Under the pieces are notes generated by a model. That model was not told where the DNA came from. It did not search any database and was given only the letters and a program-made list of their open reading frames with translations. From the NCBI GenBank assembly GCA_038527215.1, contig JBCBGC010000149.1, positions 1 to 20,102 of the forward strand: a stretch of DNA of 20,102 nucleotides, read 5' to 3'. Within the stretch, counting starts at the first letter, position 1. Every line of letters starts with the position of its first letter. A program made the translations under genes and the position numbers. This DNA is from JAWPMV01 sp038527215 (GTDB lineage: Bacteria > Bacteroidota > Bacteroidia > J057). Positions 7,144 through 14,302 of the stretch are shown here, piece by piece.

Positions 7144-7230
7144 GGGGATAATAGGGAGAAAGCAGCGAATCCAGGCAAAGAATTCTTACCTTTCGCCCCA
7201 ATTCTACCTCCACTCATCAAGAATATCGAT

Positions 7231-8232
7231 ATGGCATCTTGGCAAGGGCCTGTAAAATGGGGCATCATTGGCTGTGGCGACGTATGTGAAGTAAAAAGCG
7301 GGCCGGCCTTACAAAAAACACCACATTCTGAACTGGTGGCGGTGATGCGTCGCAATGGCGCACTAGCGGAAGATTTTGCCAAGCGCCATGGCGTAGCTCG
7401 ATGGTATGATACGGCTGAAGCCTTGATCGCCGACCCGGAAGTGAATGCCATTTACATTGCAACGCCCCCAAACGTACATTTGGAATACACTCGAATGGCG
7501 GCTGCGGCAGGCAAACCGGTATATGTCGAAAAGCCCATGGCCCGAAATTATGCGGAATGCAAAGGAATGATTGAGGCGTGTGAAGCAGCGGGGGTTCCGT
7601 TATTGGTTGCCTATTACCGGCGTAGGCTGGAACGCTTTATGACGGTGAAAAAATGGATAGCAGCCGGCAAAATTGGAGCGGTCCGGGCTATTCATATCAA
7701 TATGCGGCAGGCGTCTCGACCGCAGATTGCCAAAGAGCACCAATTGAAGAACTGGCGCGTAGATCCAGCGGTAGGAGGACCGGGAGGATATTTTATGGAT
7801 CTGGCCAGTCATCAGCTGGATTTTCTGGATGATGTGTTTGGGCCGATTACGCAGGTAAAAGGCATGGCTGCCAATCAGGCCCAGGCTTATGAAGCAGAGG
7901 ACATGATCACGGCGATTTGGCAACACGAAAGCGGCGTCATGGGCAGTGGCTCCTGGTCCTTTGCGGCTTCTGAGAGCAATACCATAGATGAAGGCTTGGT
8001 GATCGGGAATAAAGGCCTGATCCGTTTCCCGTTTTTTGGGAAAGCCTGGGTAGAGTATGAGGGAGAAGCCGGCCAGGAGCGGGTAGAAATGGAGCGCCCG
8101 GCTCATGTGCAGCAGCCGTTAATCGAAACCGTGGTGGCCCATATTCGGGAAACCGGTACGTGTCCCAGCACTGGGCACAGTGGCGCCCGCACCAATTGGG
8201 TGATTGATCAAATATTTAAGGGGGAGGGCTAG
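7231..8232 (+). CDS. Gfo/Idh/MocA-family NAD(P)-dependent oxidoreductase
   Basis: This protein has 333 residues with a Rossmann nucleotide-binding domain and a sugar-binding domain. The dinucleotide loop is WGIIGCGDVC (10-19). The family EKP motif is at 100-102 (Lys101). The catalytic Asp/His pair appears in GGYFMDLASH as Asp190 and His194, so the active site looks complete. Members oxidise or reduce hydroxyl groups of sugars, inositols or related compounds. The substrate cannot be read from the sequence, and no sugar-pathway gene is nearby. The ATG at 7231 is chosen because homology starts at VKWGIIG. In-frame codons back to 6994 would add 79 residues without family similarity. It has no signal peptide and should be cytoplasmic. 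Its stop codon overlaps the stop of the convergent gene that follows (shared CTAG). Confidence 0.9.
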   Translation: MASWQGPVKWGIIGCGDVCEVKSGPALQKTPHSELVAVMRRNGALAEDFAKRHGVARWYDTAEALIADPEVNAIYIATPPNVHLEYTRMAAAAGKPVYVEKPMARNYAECKGMIEACEAAGVPLLVAYYRRRLERFMTVKKWIAAGKIGAVRAIHINMRQASRPQIAKEHQLKNWRVDPAVGGPGGYFMDLASHQLDFLDDVFGPITQVKGMAANQAQAYEAEDMITAIWQHESGVMGSGSWSFAASESNTIDEGLVIGNKGLIRFPFFGKAWVEYEGEAGQERVEMERPAHVQQPLIETVVAHIRETGTCPSTGHSGARTNWVIDQIFKGEG

Positions 8233-8921
8233 TCCTTACAACTGGCTTCGGCGCCTGCTTCACTTTGCAGCCACCACTGAGAGAACCAGCGACTGAGGTA
8301 TTTTCCTAGCTTGGAACGGTCGTTATAAAGCCCGAAAATATTGGTGACTTTGGGGCCGGAGATTTCATCCATACAGACCGTAACTTCCTTGGAGACCTGC
8401 CCAGTCTGCATATCAAATTCCTGCATTTCCATTTGACCTACTTTGACCGGAATATATTCAGTAAGCATGCGGTTGCTTTGGATATACACTGAGCGATGTC
8501 TTCTGGTGCGGATTTCACACTTTCTCAAGACCACCACTTTATCCAGGCTTTTAAGAGAAGCATCATATACGCTAAGTCGTCCGGTAAACGGGTCAAAAGC
8601 TTCCTGAAAGGCTTTTCCCAATGGGGGGTCCGCATTGAGAAAAATGACCGTGTCGACGTTGAATTTTTCCTGCAATTCCGCTGATAATAACCAGCCTAGC
8701 TGAATCATGAATTCCGGTTTCAGCTTGCCGGCATAAGAGCGATCTTCTTCTCCCTGGGTCAGGAACTGCGTTACCTCCATGTTGAGGATTTCAGAGAAGG
8801 AGAAAAATTTACTGCTAATGTAAAAGCCGATGGCCTCTGTAGGCGCATCCTGGGCTTGTAGGGAAATGCTTGGCGGCGCAACCAGGCCTGTGAACAGAAA
8901 CAGAAACAGAAAACGATACAT
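8229..8921 (-). CDS. Exported protein of unknown function
   Basis: I do not recognise the family. The protein has 230 residues and begins with a clear signal peptide (MYRFLFLFLFTGLVAPP.. cleaved near SLQAQ/DAPT). The mature part is mixed alpha/beta with no membrane segment and ends in a tryptophan-rich helix (RWFSQWWLQS). Three cysteines lie in the mature part. It has no lipobox, so it is probably periplasmic. It starts 21 bp after the stop codon of the upstream gene on the same strand, so the two form an operon and probably act together. Its last codons overlap the stop of the convergent oxidoreductase gene. Confidence 0.75.
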   Translation of the reverse strand: MYRFLFLFLFTGLVAPPSISLQAQDAPTEAIGFYISSKFFSFSEILNMEVTQFLTQGEEDRSYAGKLKPEFMIQLGWLLSAELQEKFNVDTVIFLNADPPLGKAFQEAFDPFTGRLSVYDASLKSLDKVVVLRKCEIRTRRHRSVYIQSNRMLTEYIPVKVGQMEMQEFDMQTGQVSKEVTVCMDEISGPKVTNIFGLYNDRSKLGKYLSRWFSQWWLQSEAGAEASCKD

Positions 8922-8942
8922 ATTGGCCAGGGGAAGCGAGGA

Positions 8943-9674
8943 TTAATTATGGTCGATGATTTCTTCCAGGTAAATCATGCTTTCTTCCGAGTTGAAGGGA
9001 TCCGTTCCCGCCCGGTCATTAACCTCAATGTTGATGTATTTTTTAATCAGCCCAATGTTAGGGGCATAGATTTCATAGGAAAAAGCCTTACGGATCACCC
9101 CGTCGGTTTTTTCATGGACCACCATCACGCAATTCTCATAGGTTTTTCCCAGCACCGTAACCGTGGTATCTACCTCTTCATAGTAAAAGGTATTGGTATT
9201 ATTGTCCTGCCCCAGATCATTGTAAAGGTTGCCGTTCCAGGCTACCGTGGTGTGAACCGGGAACTTCAGCAATAAAACGCGATCGTTTTCTTCCGTACGT
9301 TCGGCAAAGTAATCCGGACCAGGATCCTGCGGCTTGTAAATAGAAAGTACCCGGAAAGCCTCGAAAAGGAAATCGGTGCCGCGCTCATAAGGGGAAGTCT
9401 CGGCCAGGACTTTTTTCAACTCCCGACCCAGCAAATCCGTTTCCGTTTCCTGAATGGTCTCTTTTTTATAGTACCAATCTACCACCGGGTCATTTTTCCC
9501 TGCGGAAGTATAAGAGGTATCCTGTACCAGGGTAATGCGAAACTTCCCTGTTTCAGTAGGATAAATGAGCTCCGTATGCGGCAGAATTACTTCCTTGATC
9601 TGGGTACATTCAGCGAGTCCCAAGATCATCGCAAGGCCAAGCAAGGTGAGGAAAAGACGGGATAAAAGTCGCAC
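8943..9674 (-). CDS. Putative lipoprotein of unknown function
   Basis: I do not recognise the family. The protein has 243 residues with an N-terminal hydrophobic segment ending in GLAEC (Cys23). This suggests a lipoprotein, but glutamate just before the cysteine is not a normal lipobox residue (Gly, Ala or Ser is usual), so ordinary membrane anchoring is possible. The rest is rich in beta strands. A late block, YEIYAPNIGLIKKYINIEV, looks like the phrase common in Bacteroidota secreted proteins that track a 'final value' sheet. The start is taken as GTG at 9674 because it gives a full signal segment, and no ATG stands before the hydrophobic stretch. It is first in a two-gene minus-strand operon with the exported protein ending at 8229 and is divergent from the polyamine enzyme. 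Confidence 0.75.
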   Translation of the reverse strand: MRLLSRLFLTLLGLAMILGLAECTQIKEVILPHTELIYPTETGKFRITLVQDTSYTSAGKNDPVVDWYYKKETIQETETDLLGRELKKVLAETSPYERGTDFLFEAFRVLSIYKPQDPGPDYFAERTEENDRVLLLKFPVHTTVAWNGNLYNDLGQDNNTNTFYYEEVDTTVTVLGKTYENCVMVVHEKTDGVIRKAFSYEIYAPNIGLIKKYINIEVNDRAGTDPFNSEESMIYLEEIIDHN

Positions 9675-9690
9675 GCAGAATATTATTTTC

Positions 9691-9732
9691 GGCTGTCTTG
9701 ACCAATATGGGGGAAATAAAACAGCCGGTCAA
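9691..9732. promoter_or_regulatory. Interleaved dyads with pseudoknot potential upstream of the polyamine enzyme
   Basis: GGCTGT (9691-9696) is complementary to ACAGCC (9721-9726), and TTGACC (9698-9703) is complementary to GGTCAA (9727-9732). The pairs are interleaved (a-b-a'-b'), so in RNA they could form an H-type pseudoknot with loops of 1, 17 and 0 nt. In DNA they could be two overlapping operators. The element ends 75 bp before the start codon of the S-adenosylmethionine-using enzyme. It matches no known riboswitch class that I could identify. Confidence 0.35.
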
Positions 9733-9807
9733 TCGAATAATGCTACAATTATAACGGAAATAGTTGGCAATGCGTACCTGCCTTCCTGTATCTTTAGCCA
9801 AAAATTC

Positions 9808-11046
9808 ATGACCGGGCTGGGGAAACATTTGCTGATTGAATATGAAGGCTGTCCTGCTGAAAGGCTCAACCAGGTGGGCTTACTGGAGGATCAAATGATT
9901 GCTGCCGCCCAGGCCGCGGGGGCTACGGTCATTCACTCGGTATTTCACCACTTTTCTCCCCAGGGAATTTCAGGCGTGGTAGTGATCCAGGAAAGCCATC
10001 TTTCAATTCATACCTGGCCTGAATTAGGCTATGCGGCAGTGGATGTATTTACCTGTGGTGAGCAAGTCGATCCCTGGAAGGCGCAGGCATATCTGCAAGC
10101 GCAGTTTCAGGCCAGTTCCGTCTCTACCCAGGCCATAGACAGAGGGCTGGTGCCTGCAGCTGAACAAACCTTGGAAGTCCTGGCGTTGAAGCGGGAAAGG
10201 TGGTTTACCGCACGTTCGGAAGGGATGGCCTTGTCTTTTTTGCAAAAGGGGCATCAGATTTTTGAGCAACAATCTCCCTGGCAGCAGATCAAGGTATTTG
10301 AAAGCCAGGCATACGGGAAAATGTTGGTGTTAGATGAAGAAATAGGCCTCAGTGAGGCAGACGAGCATATATACCATGAAATGCTGGTCCACGTCCCAGT
10401 CCAACTAGCTCCAGCCTCTCGCAAGGTACTCGTGTTGGGGGGAGGGGATGGCGGGGTAGTCCGGCAACTGTTGCGCTATCAGGAATTAACAGCAATAGAC
10501 GTCTGGGAAATAGATCCTGCTATTCCGGAAGTGGTCGGACGCTTTTTTCCCCACCTGCAACAGGCCTTAACTGACCCCCGGGTCGCCCTGAAATTCGGAG
10601 ACGCTTTTAGCCGCATGACCGCCCTAAAGCAGGGCCACTATGACTTGATCTGGGTGGATATTCCTACGGTGAAAGGACAGGAGACAGGCTTGATTCATCA
10701 GCAAATCATCGGCCAGCTTAAGCATCTCCTGGCTCCTCAGGGCATGCTGATCGGACAGGGAGCCCTGCCCCGTTTTGATTATCCCGGCTTCCAGCAAACC
10801 TTAGGGGCCTACCATGCGGAGTTTGGGCCAGAAAAAGTATTCCCTTATCTGGCGCATATTCCTACCGTACCTGGAGGTACCCGTTGTTTTGTGTTGTGCA
10901 GCCTGGAGGCTATAAACCCTCGAACTGATTTCGATCAGGAGGCAGCGGCTATGTTTGCCGCTCATCATCAACTAGGCTACTACCATCCTGGTATTCATCA
11001 GGCCGCCTTTATCCTCCCCAGAGACTTACAAGGACCTCAAGGCTGA
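9808..11046 (+). CDS. speDE: Fused S-adenosylmethionine decarboxylase / aminopropyltransferase
   Basis: One 412-residue protein carries two consecutive steps of polyamine synthesis. Residues 1 to about 120 are a bacterial class 1B AdoMet decarboxylase. The self-cleavage pair Glu62-Ser63 (Ser becomes the pyruvoyl group), His68 and Cys83 stand at exactly the usual positions in QESHLSIHTWPE and DVFTCG. This fixes the start at the ATG at 9808 rather than upstream codons. From about 130, a spermidine-synthase-type domain follows: YHEM (189-192), GGGDGG (211-216), WEID (233-236) and the catalytic Asp284 in LIWVDIPTV. The usual DSTDP is DIPTV, so the second diamine-contacting Asp is Thr287. The conserved Gln of LDG.vQ is Gly180, and RE after GGGDGG is RQ. 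Similar fusions are known in several phyla. The donor half should work, but the amine acceptor may be unusual or the activity reduced. The 3' end overlaps the convergent gene by 10 bp. Confidence 0.9.
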   Translation: MTGLGKHLLIEYEGCPAERLNQVGLLEDQMIAAAQAAGATVIHSVFHHFSPQGISGVVVIQESHLSIHTWPELGYAAVDVFTCGEQVDPWKAQAYLQAQFQASSVSTQAIDRGLVPAAEQTLEVLALKRERWFTARSEGMALSFLQKGHQIFEQQSPWQQIKVFESQAYGKMLVLDEEIGLSEADEHIYHEMLVHVPVQLAPASRKVLVLGGGDGGVVRQLLRYQELTAIDVWEIDPAIPEVVGRFFPHLQQALTDPRVALKFGDAFSRMTALKQGHYDLIWVDIPTVKGQETGLIHQQIIGQLKHLLAPQGMLIGQGALPRFDYPGFQQTLGAYHAEFGPEKVFPYLAHIPTVPGGTRCFVLCSLEAINPRTDFDQEAAAMFAAHHQLGYYHPGIHQAAFILPRDLQGPQG

Positions 11047-11807
11047 TTTTCCTTGGCAGTGGCCAACGCCAGTTCGTTATAATGGTCGATGATCAGGGTG
11101 AGGTGATTATCATTGCCCACGTTGAGGTAATTGATCTTGATAAATTTCTTGATCTCATCAGCATGATCGGCCATGAGGCTCAAGAGTTGTTTTTTGTTTT
11201 TCCTCAATCTTCTGGGAACCGCTTCGCCCTTGAAGATTACATAGTACTTATCTCCCCGATATTTATAGATGTCATTCACCTGGGTGTGGTAGGGGCTGAT
11301 AGAGTTGTCTCGCGGGGCCAGGTATTTACGCCGACGAATCAACAATTTCATCGGCCCGCTATTGATCACCTGGGCATAAAAATAGGGGTCTTTGTTTTTC
11401 TTCGCTGGCTCAGGGTCTTCAAACACCTGAAAATGCATATCCGTCTCAGCCAGATAGAGGGAAAAAGCCACGATTTGGGCTTTCGTAAGGGTAACCCTTT
11501 TTCCTGTCATGCTTTGCATTTCAATCACATCTGAGACCATGTTGTAGCGGAGGTAAATGTCATGGAAAACATCTCCGGTTTTTTCCTCCAAAGTTCCCTT
11601 AATCCAGTCAGCAGAAAGATAGGGTGTGCCCAGAACCCCCTTGTAGCGGCTGTCAAAGCCTCTAACCATGGCCGAAGTTTTATTGGGATTCAGGCCAATG
11701 GTCTGTACAGTTTGGAGAGCATTGCGGGTCTGTTGAATTTCATGGACCTGAGCAAAGCAAAAGCTGCCCACGAGCAGGCAAGTAGTAAGGCTAATGAGGT
11801 ATTTCAT
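11037..11807 (-). CDS. Secreted protein of unknown function
   Basis: I do not recognise a named family. The protein has 256 residues with a clear signal peptide (MKYLISLTTCLLVGSFCFAQ, cleaved after AQ). The block DIYLRYNMVSDVIEMQ resembles a motif of uncharacterised Bacteroidota exported proteins that carry a 'W..G....GG..Y..v.l.YN...d.l' pattern. A basic stretch, LIRRRKYLAPRD, and a lysine-rich C-terminal half follow, with no further membrane segment. It is periplasmic or surface exposed. It lies 68 bp downstream of the LytTR regulator gene on the same strand, so it could be the last gene of the kinase-regulator transcript, but the gap contains an inverted repeat. Its end overlaps the polyamine enzyme by 10 bp. 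Confidence 0.75.
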   Translation of the reverse strand: MKYLISLTTCLLVGSFCFAQVHEIQQTRNALQTVQTIGLNPNKTSAMVRGFDSRYKGVLGTPYLSADWIKGTLEEKTGDVFHDIYLRYNMVSDVIEMQSMTGKRVTLTKAQIVAFSLYLAETDMHFQVFEDPEPAKKNKDPYFYAQVINSGPMKLLIRRRKYLAPRDNSISPYHTQVNDIYKYRGDKYYVIFKGEAVPRRLRKNKKQLLSLMADHADEIKKFIKINYLNVGNDNHLTLIIDHYNELALATAKENQP

Positions 11808-11810
11808 GAT

Positions 11811-11862
11811 GCGTAGGTTGGTTCAAATCCAAGATACAGAATCTCTGGAAAGCCTCCTACGC
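11811..11862. other. Inverted repeat between the LytTR regulator and the secreted-protein gene
   Basis: GCGTAGG (11811-11817) and CCTACGC (11856-11862) are perfect complements separated by 38 bp. The left arm is 3 bp before the start codon of the secreted-protein gene (minus strand). An RNA fold here could shield that start, or the dyad could bind a protein. The long loop makes it a weak structure. Confidence 0.35.
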
Positions 11863-11875
11863 AAATGTTGATGGA

Positions 11876-12598
11876 TCAGGAGGTTTGGATAAAATCCTTA
11901 AAGGCCTGTTTTTGGCTTTTACCAATCGGGAGTTCCTGCCCGTTGGCAAGAAAAACCCGGTTGCCCTCCACATAATCGATGGCTTGCTTCTGCACCATGT
12001 AGGATTTATGGATTCGGAAAAAAAGCTCTGGAGGCAGCTCCGTTTCAAAACTGCTCAAGGTCCTGGCGGTCAGGTGATAAGCGTCTTTGAGCCAAACTTT
12101 TACATAGTTTCCATAGCTTTCCAGGTAGAAGATGTCTGGGAAGGCAAGTTGGATGTGTTTTTTGTCTGCTTTAATAAACAGTCTTTGAGGAGGGGGAGGT
12201 GTTTCCTCTGTCGGAAGACTTATGCCTCCTTTGCGCAGACTGGCCATTTCATGGGCTTTATTCAGGGCTTTGAGAAAACGATCAAAGCGAAAGGGTTTAA
12301 GGAGGTAATCCGTTACACTCAGTTCAAAACTTTCCAATGCATAGGCTTCATAAGCGGAAGTGATGATGACCTGCGGACGCTGGGACAGGGTACGCAGGAA
12401 ATCCAGCCCCTTGAGACGCGGCATTTGAATGTCCAAAAAGATGAGGTCGATTGACTGGTTTTGCAGCAATGGGATAGCTTCTGTGGCCAGGTAACACTGC
12501 CCCACGATTTCCAGAAAAGCTACATCCCGGCTGTATTCCAGGATGACCTCATGGGCCAGGGGTTCATCGTCAATGATCAGCGCGCGCAGCTTTTCCAT
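11876..12598 (-). CDS. LytTR-family response regulator
   Basis: This 240-residue cytoplasmic transcription factor has two domains. A receiver domain (1 to about 120) has the acidic pair Asp10-Asp11, the phospho-acceptor Asp56 in LIFLDIQMP, the switch residue Thr80 and Lys101 in LLKPF, so phosphorylation should be possible. A proline-rich linker (PTEETPPPPQ) leads into a LytTR DNA-binding domain (about 140-240), recognised by FLESYGNYVKVWL, TLSSFE.., FFRIHKSYMV and the final ELPIGKSQKQAF. Regulators of this type bind two direct repeats. It starts 8 bp after the stop of the histidine kinase gene, so the two are a pair in one operon. A fitting binding site lies at 14179-14208 upstream of that operon and of the divergent ABC transporter. 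Confidence 0.93.
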   Translation of the reverse strand: MEKLRALIIDDEPLAHEVILEYSRDVAFLEIVGQCYLATEAIPLLQNQSIDLIFLDIQMPRLKGLDFLRTLSQRPQVIITSAYEAYALESFELSVTDYLLKPFRFDRFLKALNKAHEMASLRKGGISLPTEETPPPPQRLFIKADKKHIQLAFPDIFYLESYGNYVKVWLKDAYHLTARTLSSFETELPPELFFRIHKSYMVQKQAIDYVEGNRVFLANGQELPIGKSQKQAFKDFIQTS

Positions 12599-12606
12599 AC
12601 CTGAAG

Positions 12607-14133
12607 TTAGGATTTTTGAGAAGAGGAAAGGCCAGAAAGAGACAAACTTGCCTCATAAAAATGCGGTTCTGCTTGCAAGCGTAAAGCATGCTGATGGGGC
12701 AATCGCAAGGCCAACCGTCGCTTTAGGTTTTCCAACCCAATCCCAGGTGAAGACGCTTCGGTCTTCCCTGCCTCCACGCTGTTTCGGCAGCTGAAATGCA
12801 GGGTCTGCGCATCGGCTTCCAGGCTGATATGTAGCAGGGCGGGTCCTTCGGCAGGTTCGATACCGTGTTTGAAGGCGTTTTCTACCAGGATGATCAGCAA
12901 GAGTGGGGGCACTTGCAGGTCCGGATGTTCTACCTCCTGATGGAACTGGAAATCCAGTTCCTGCCGCAGCCGAATCCGCTGCAGCTGAATATAATCTTCC
13001 AAATAAGCGACTTCTTCAGATACTGATACCCAGGATTCTTTCCCTTTGTAAATGGCATAGCGCATCAGATCCGACAGCTGTAGAATGACCTCAGGGGTTT
13101 GCTTATCTTTTCTGAGACTCAGGGCCAGCAGGTTATTGAGGGTATTGAAAAAAAAGTGCGGATTGATCTGCTGTTTTAGCAGCTGTAATTCGGTTTCTGA
13201 ATGGGCTTTTTCCAGCTCTACGATATCCTTGCTTTGGGTAAACCACTGGAATACCATGACAAAGGGCGTAGTCAAAACAATGATGAACAGAGGCAGATTC
13301 AGGTTCAATTCGATATTAAAGAGGCGAGCCTGATCGGGATACCCCATCCCAAAATCCGCTACTACCGGCAAAAGGCCGGTGAGCTGGGCAAAGATGGGGG
13401 AAAACAACATAATGGTCGCCAGAACCGCGAAGCCATAATAAACCAGGCCTTTTTTTCGCAGGATTTCCGGAATCAAAAACCGCAAATTGATAAAGTGATA
13501 GGCATAGAAGGCCATGAGGATGATCCAGATTTGGCAGGCATACCACATGATTTGCCCCATGGTCTGTATGCCGGAAAGCAGGCTATCCGGCCGCACCCAT
13601 AATTCCTTGACGACCAAACCGAATACACTGCCAGCCACCGCGGCAAAAAGCAGAGCGGCCATCATCAACCGATGCAAGGTGAGCTTTTTCCACCAATTAT
13701 GTTTTCGAAAATAGTGCAGGAAAAAATCATTGAGCAAAATCCCTACTTCTGTCCCAAATAAGATCAGGCCAATTATAGGCACCAGACTTCCGCCCCAGGT
13801 GGCGACCCATTCATCCGTAACCAGGCCCGAAAGGAAGAGCAAAAGGGGATAAGCGGCAAAGCAAAGGAGCCAAAGCAGATAAACCGCCCAGTCTGGCAGC
13901 TTGCCTCGCAGATAATTCCTCCCTAAGCTAAACAGCAGGGGAGGAGAGAAGAGAAAAAACAGCAGCACAGCATGATATACATAGGTCCCGAGATTGGAGG
14001 GCTGCGCCTCGATGGTAAGGGTAAGGCTAAACAGCAGCAAACAGGTGCCCAACATCCATACCGTATGGGTGCGGAGAAAATGCCCCAGGCGCTGAAGATG
14101 CCGTCGAAAGTGGAACAAAAGGTCGGTTTCCAT
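12607..14133 (-). CDS. LytS-type membrane sensor histidine kinase (HisKA_7TM-like input, His_kinase domain)
   Basis: This protein has 508 residues. The first roughly 300 hold about eight hydrophobic helices (for example near 26-42, 53-72, 83-103, 113-135, 155-175, 191-215, 228-250 and 285-302) with no large extracellular domain, so the signal is probably sensed in or near the membrane. A coiled-coil-like linker (ELEKAHSETELQLLKQQ) leads to the His_kinase box INPHFFFNTLNNLL with phospho-His326. The ATP-binding part shows LVENAFKHG (N box) and SPGIGLENLKRRL (G box). The kinase should phosphorylate the regulator encoded 8 bp downstream. The ATG at 14133 is preferred. In-frame codons to 14331 would overlap the divergent ABC gene and add a segment with no membrane or signal character. 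Confidence 0.9.
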   Translation of the reverse strand: METDLLFHFRRHLQRLGHFLRTHTVWMLGTCLLLFSLTLTIEAQPSNLGTYVYHAVLLFFLFSPPLLFSLGRNYLRGKLPDWAVYLLWLLCFAAYPLLLFLSGLVTDEWVATWGGSLVPIIGLILFGTEVGILLNDFFLHYFRKHNWWKKLTLHRLMMAALLFAAVAGSVFGLVVKELWVRPDSLLSGIQTMGQIMWYACQIWIILMAFYAYHFINLRFLIPEILRKKGLVYYGFAVLATIMLFSPIFAQLTGLLPVVADFGMGYPDQARLFNIELNLNLPLFIIVLTTPFVMVFQWFTQSKDIVELEKAHSETELQLLKQQINPHFFFNTLNNLLALSLRKDKQTPEVILQLSDLMRYAIYKGKESWVSVSEEVAYLEDYIQLQRIRLRQELDFQFHQEVEHPDLQVPPLLLIILVENAFKHGIEPAEGPALLHISLEADAQTLHFSCRNSVEAGKTEASSPGIGLENLKRRLALRLPHQHALRLQAEPHFYEASLSLSGLSSSQKS

Positions 14134-14178
14134 AAAGCTGAAAAACGAAAATTTCCTCCCCTTCCTCAAAAATTCATG

Positions 14179-14208
14179 ACCAACGGCCCAAAAATCGTGA
14201 TGAACGTC
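14179..14208 (-). promoter_or_regulatory. Candidate LytTR binding site (9-bp direct repeats, 12-bp spacer)
   Basis: On the minus strand GACGTTCAT (14208-14200) and GCCGTTGGT (14187-14179) are separated by exactly 12 bp. Both match the LytTR half-site pattern [TA][AC][CA]GTTN[AG][TG] at every position except the first. The site lies 46-75 bp upstream of the kinase start and 95-124 bp upstream of the ABC ATPase start, so one dimer could act on both operons. Confidence 0.6.
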
Positions 14209-14217
14209 CCTGCTCCC

Positions 14218-14262
14218 TTCATCATGAAAATCCTGCCCTTGGTCACTAATAATTGGCAAGGG
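14218..14262. promoter_or_regulatory. Further dyads in the kinase/ABC intergenic gap
   Basis: TTCAT-C-ATGAA (14218-14228) is an 11-bp palindrome, and CCCTTG (14236-14241) is repeated inversely as CAAGGG (14257-14262) around a 15-nt AT-rich centre. Both lie between the LytTR-like site and the ABC start codon, where the ABC promoter should be. No clear TTTG/TAnnTTTG promoter was found. Confidence 0.3.
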
Positions 14263-14302
14263 AGCCATAGGGAAGTAGGTTGGAGCTATCAATCGAAATG
14301 CT

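Noticed and set aside
6994..7230. N-terminal extension of the oxidoreductase to 6994
   Set aside because: The family fold begins at 7231. The extension has no similarity and covers the divergent promoter region.
9565..9807. N-terminal extension of the polyamine fusion to 9565
   Set aside because: The start at 9808 puts Glu62, Ser63, His68 and Cys83 at their canonical numbers. The extension overlaps the divergent lipoprotein gene.
13201..13602. Plus-strand open frame of 133 codons
   Set aside because: It is antisense to the membrane part of the histidine kinase, with no recognisable features.
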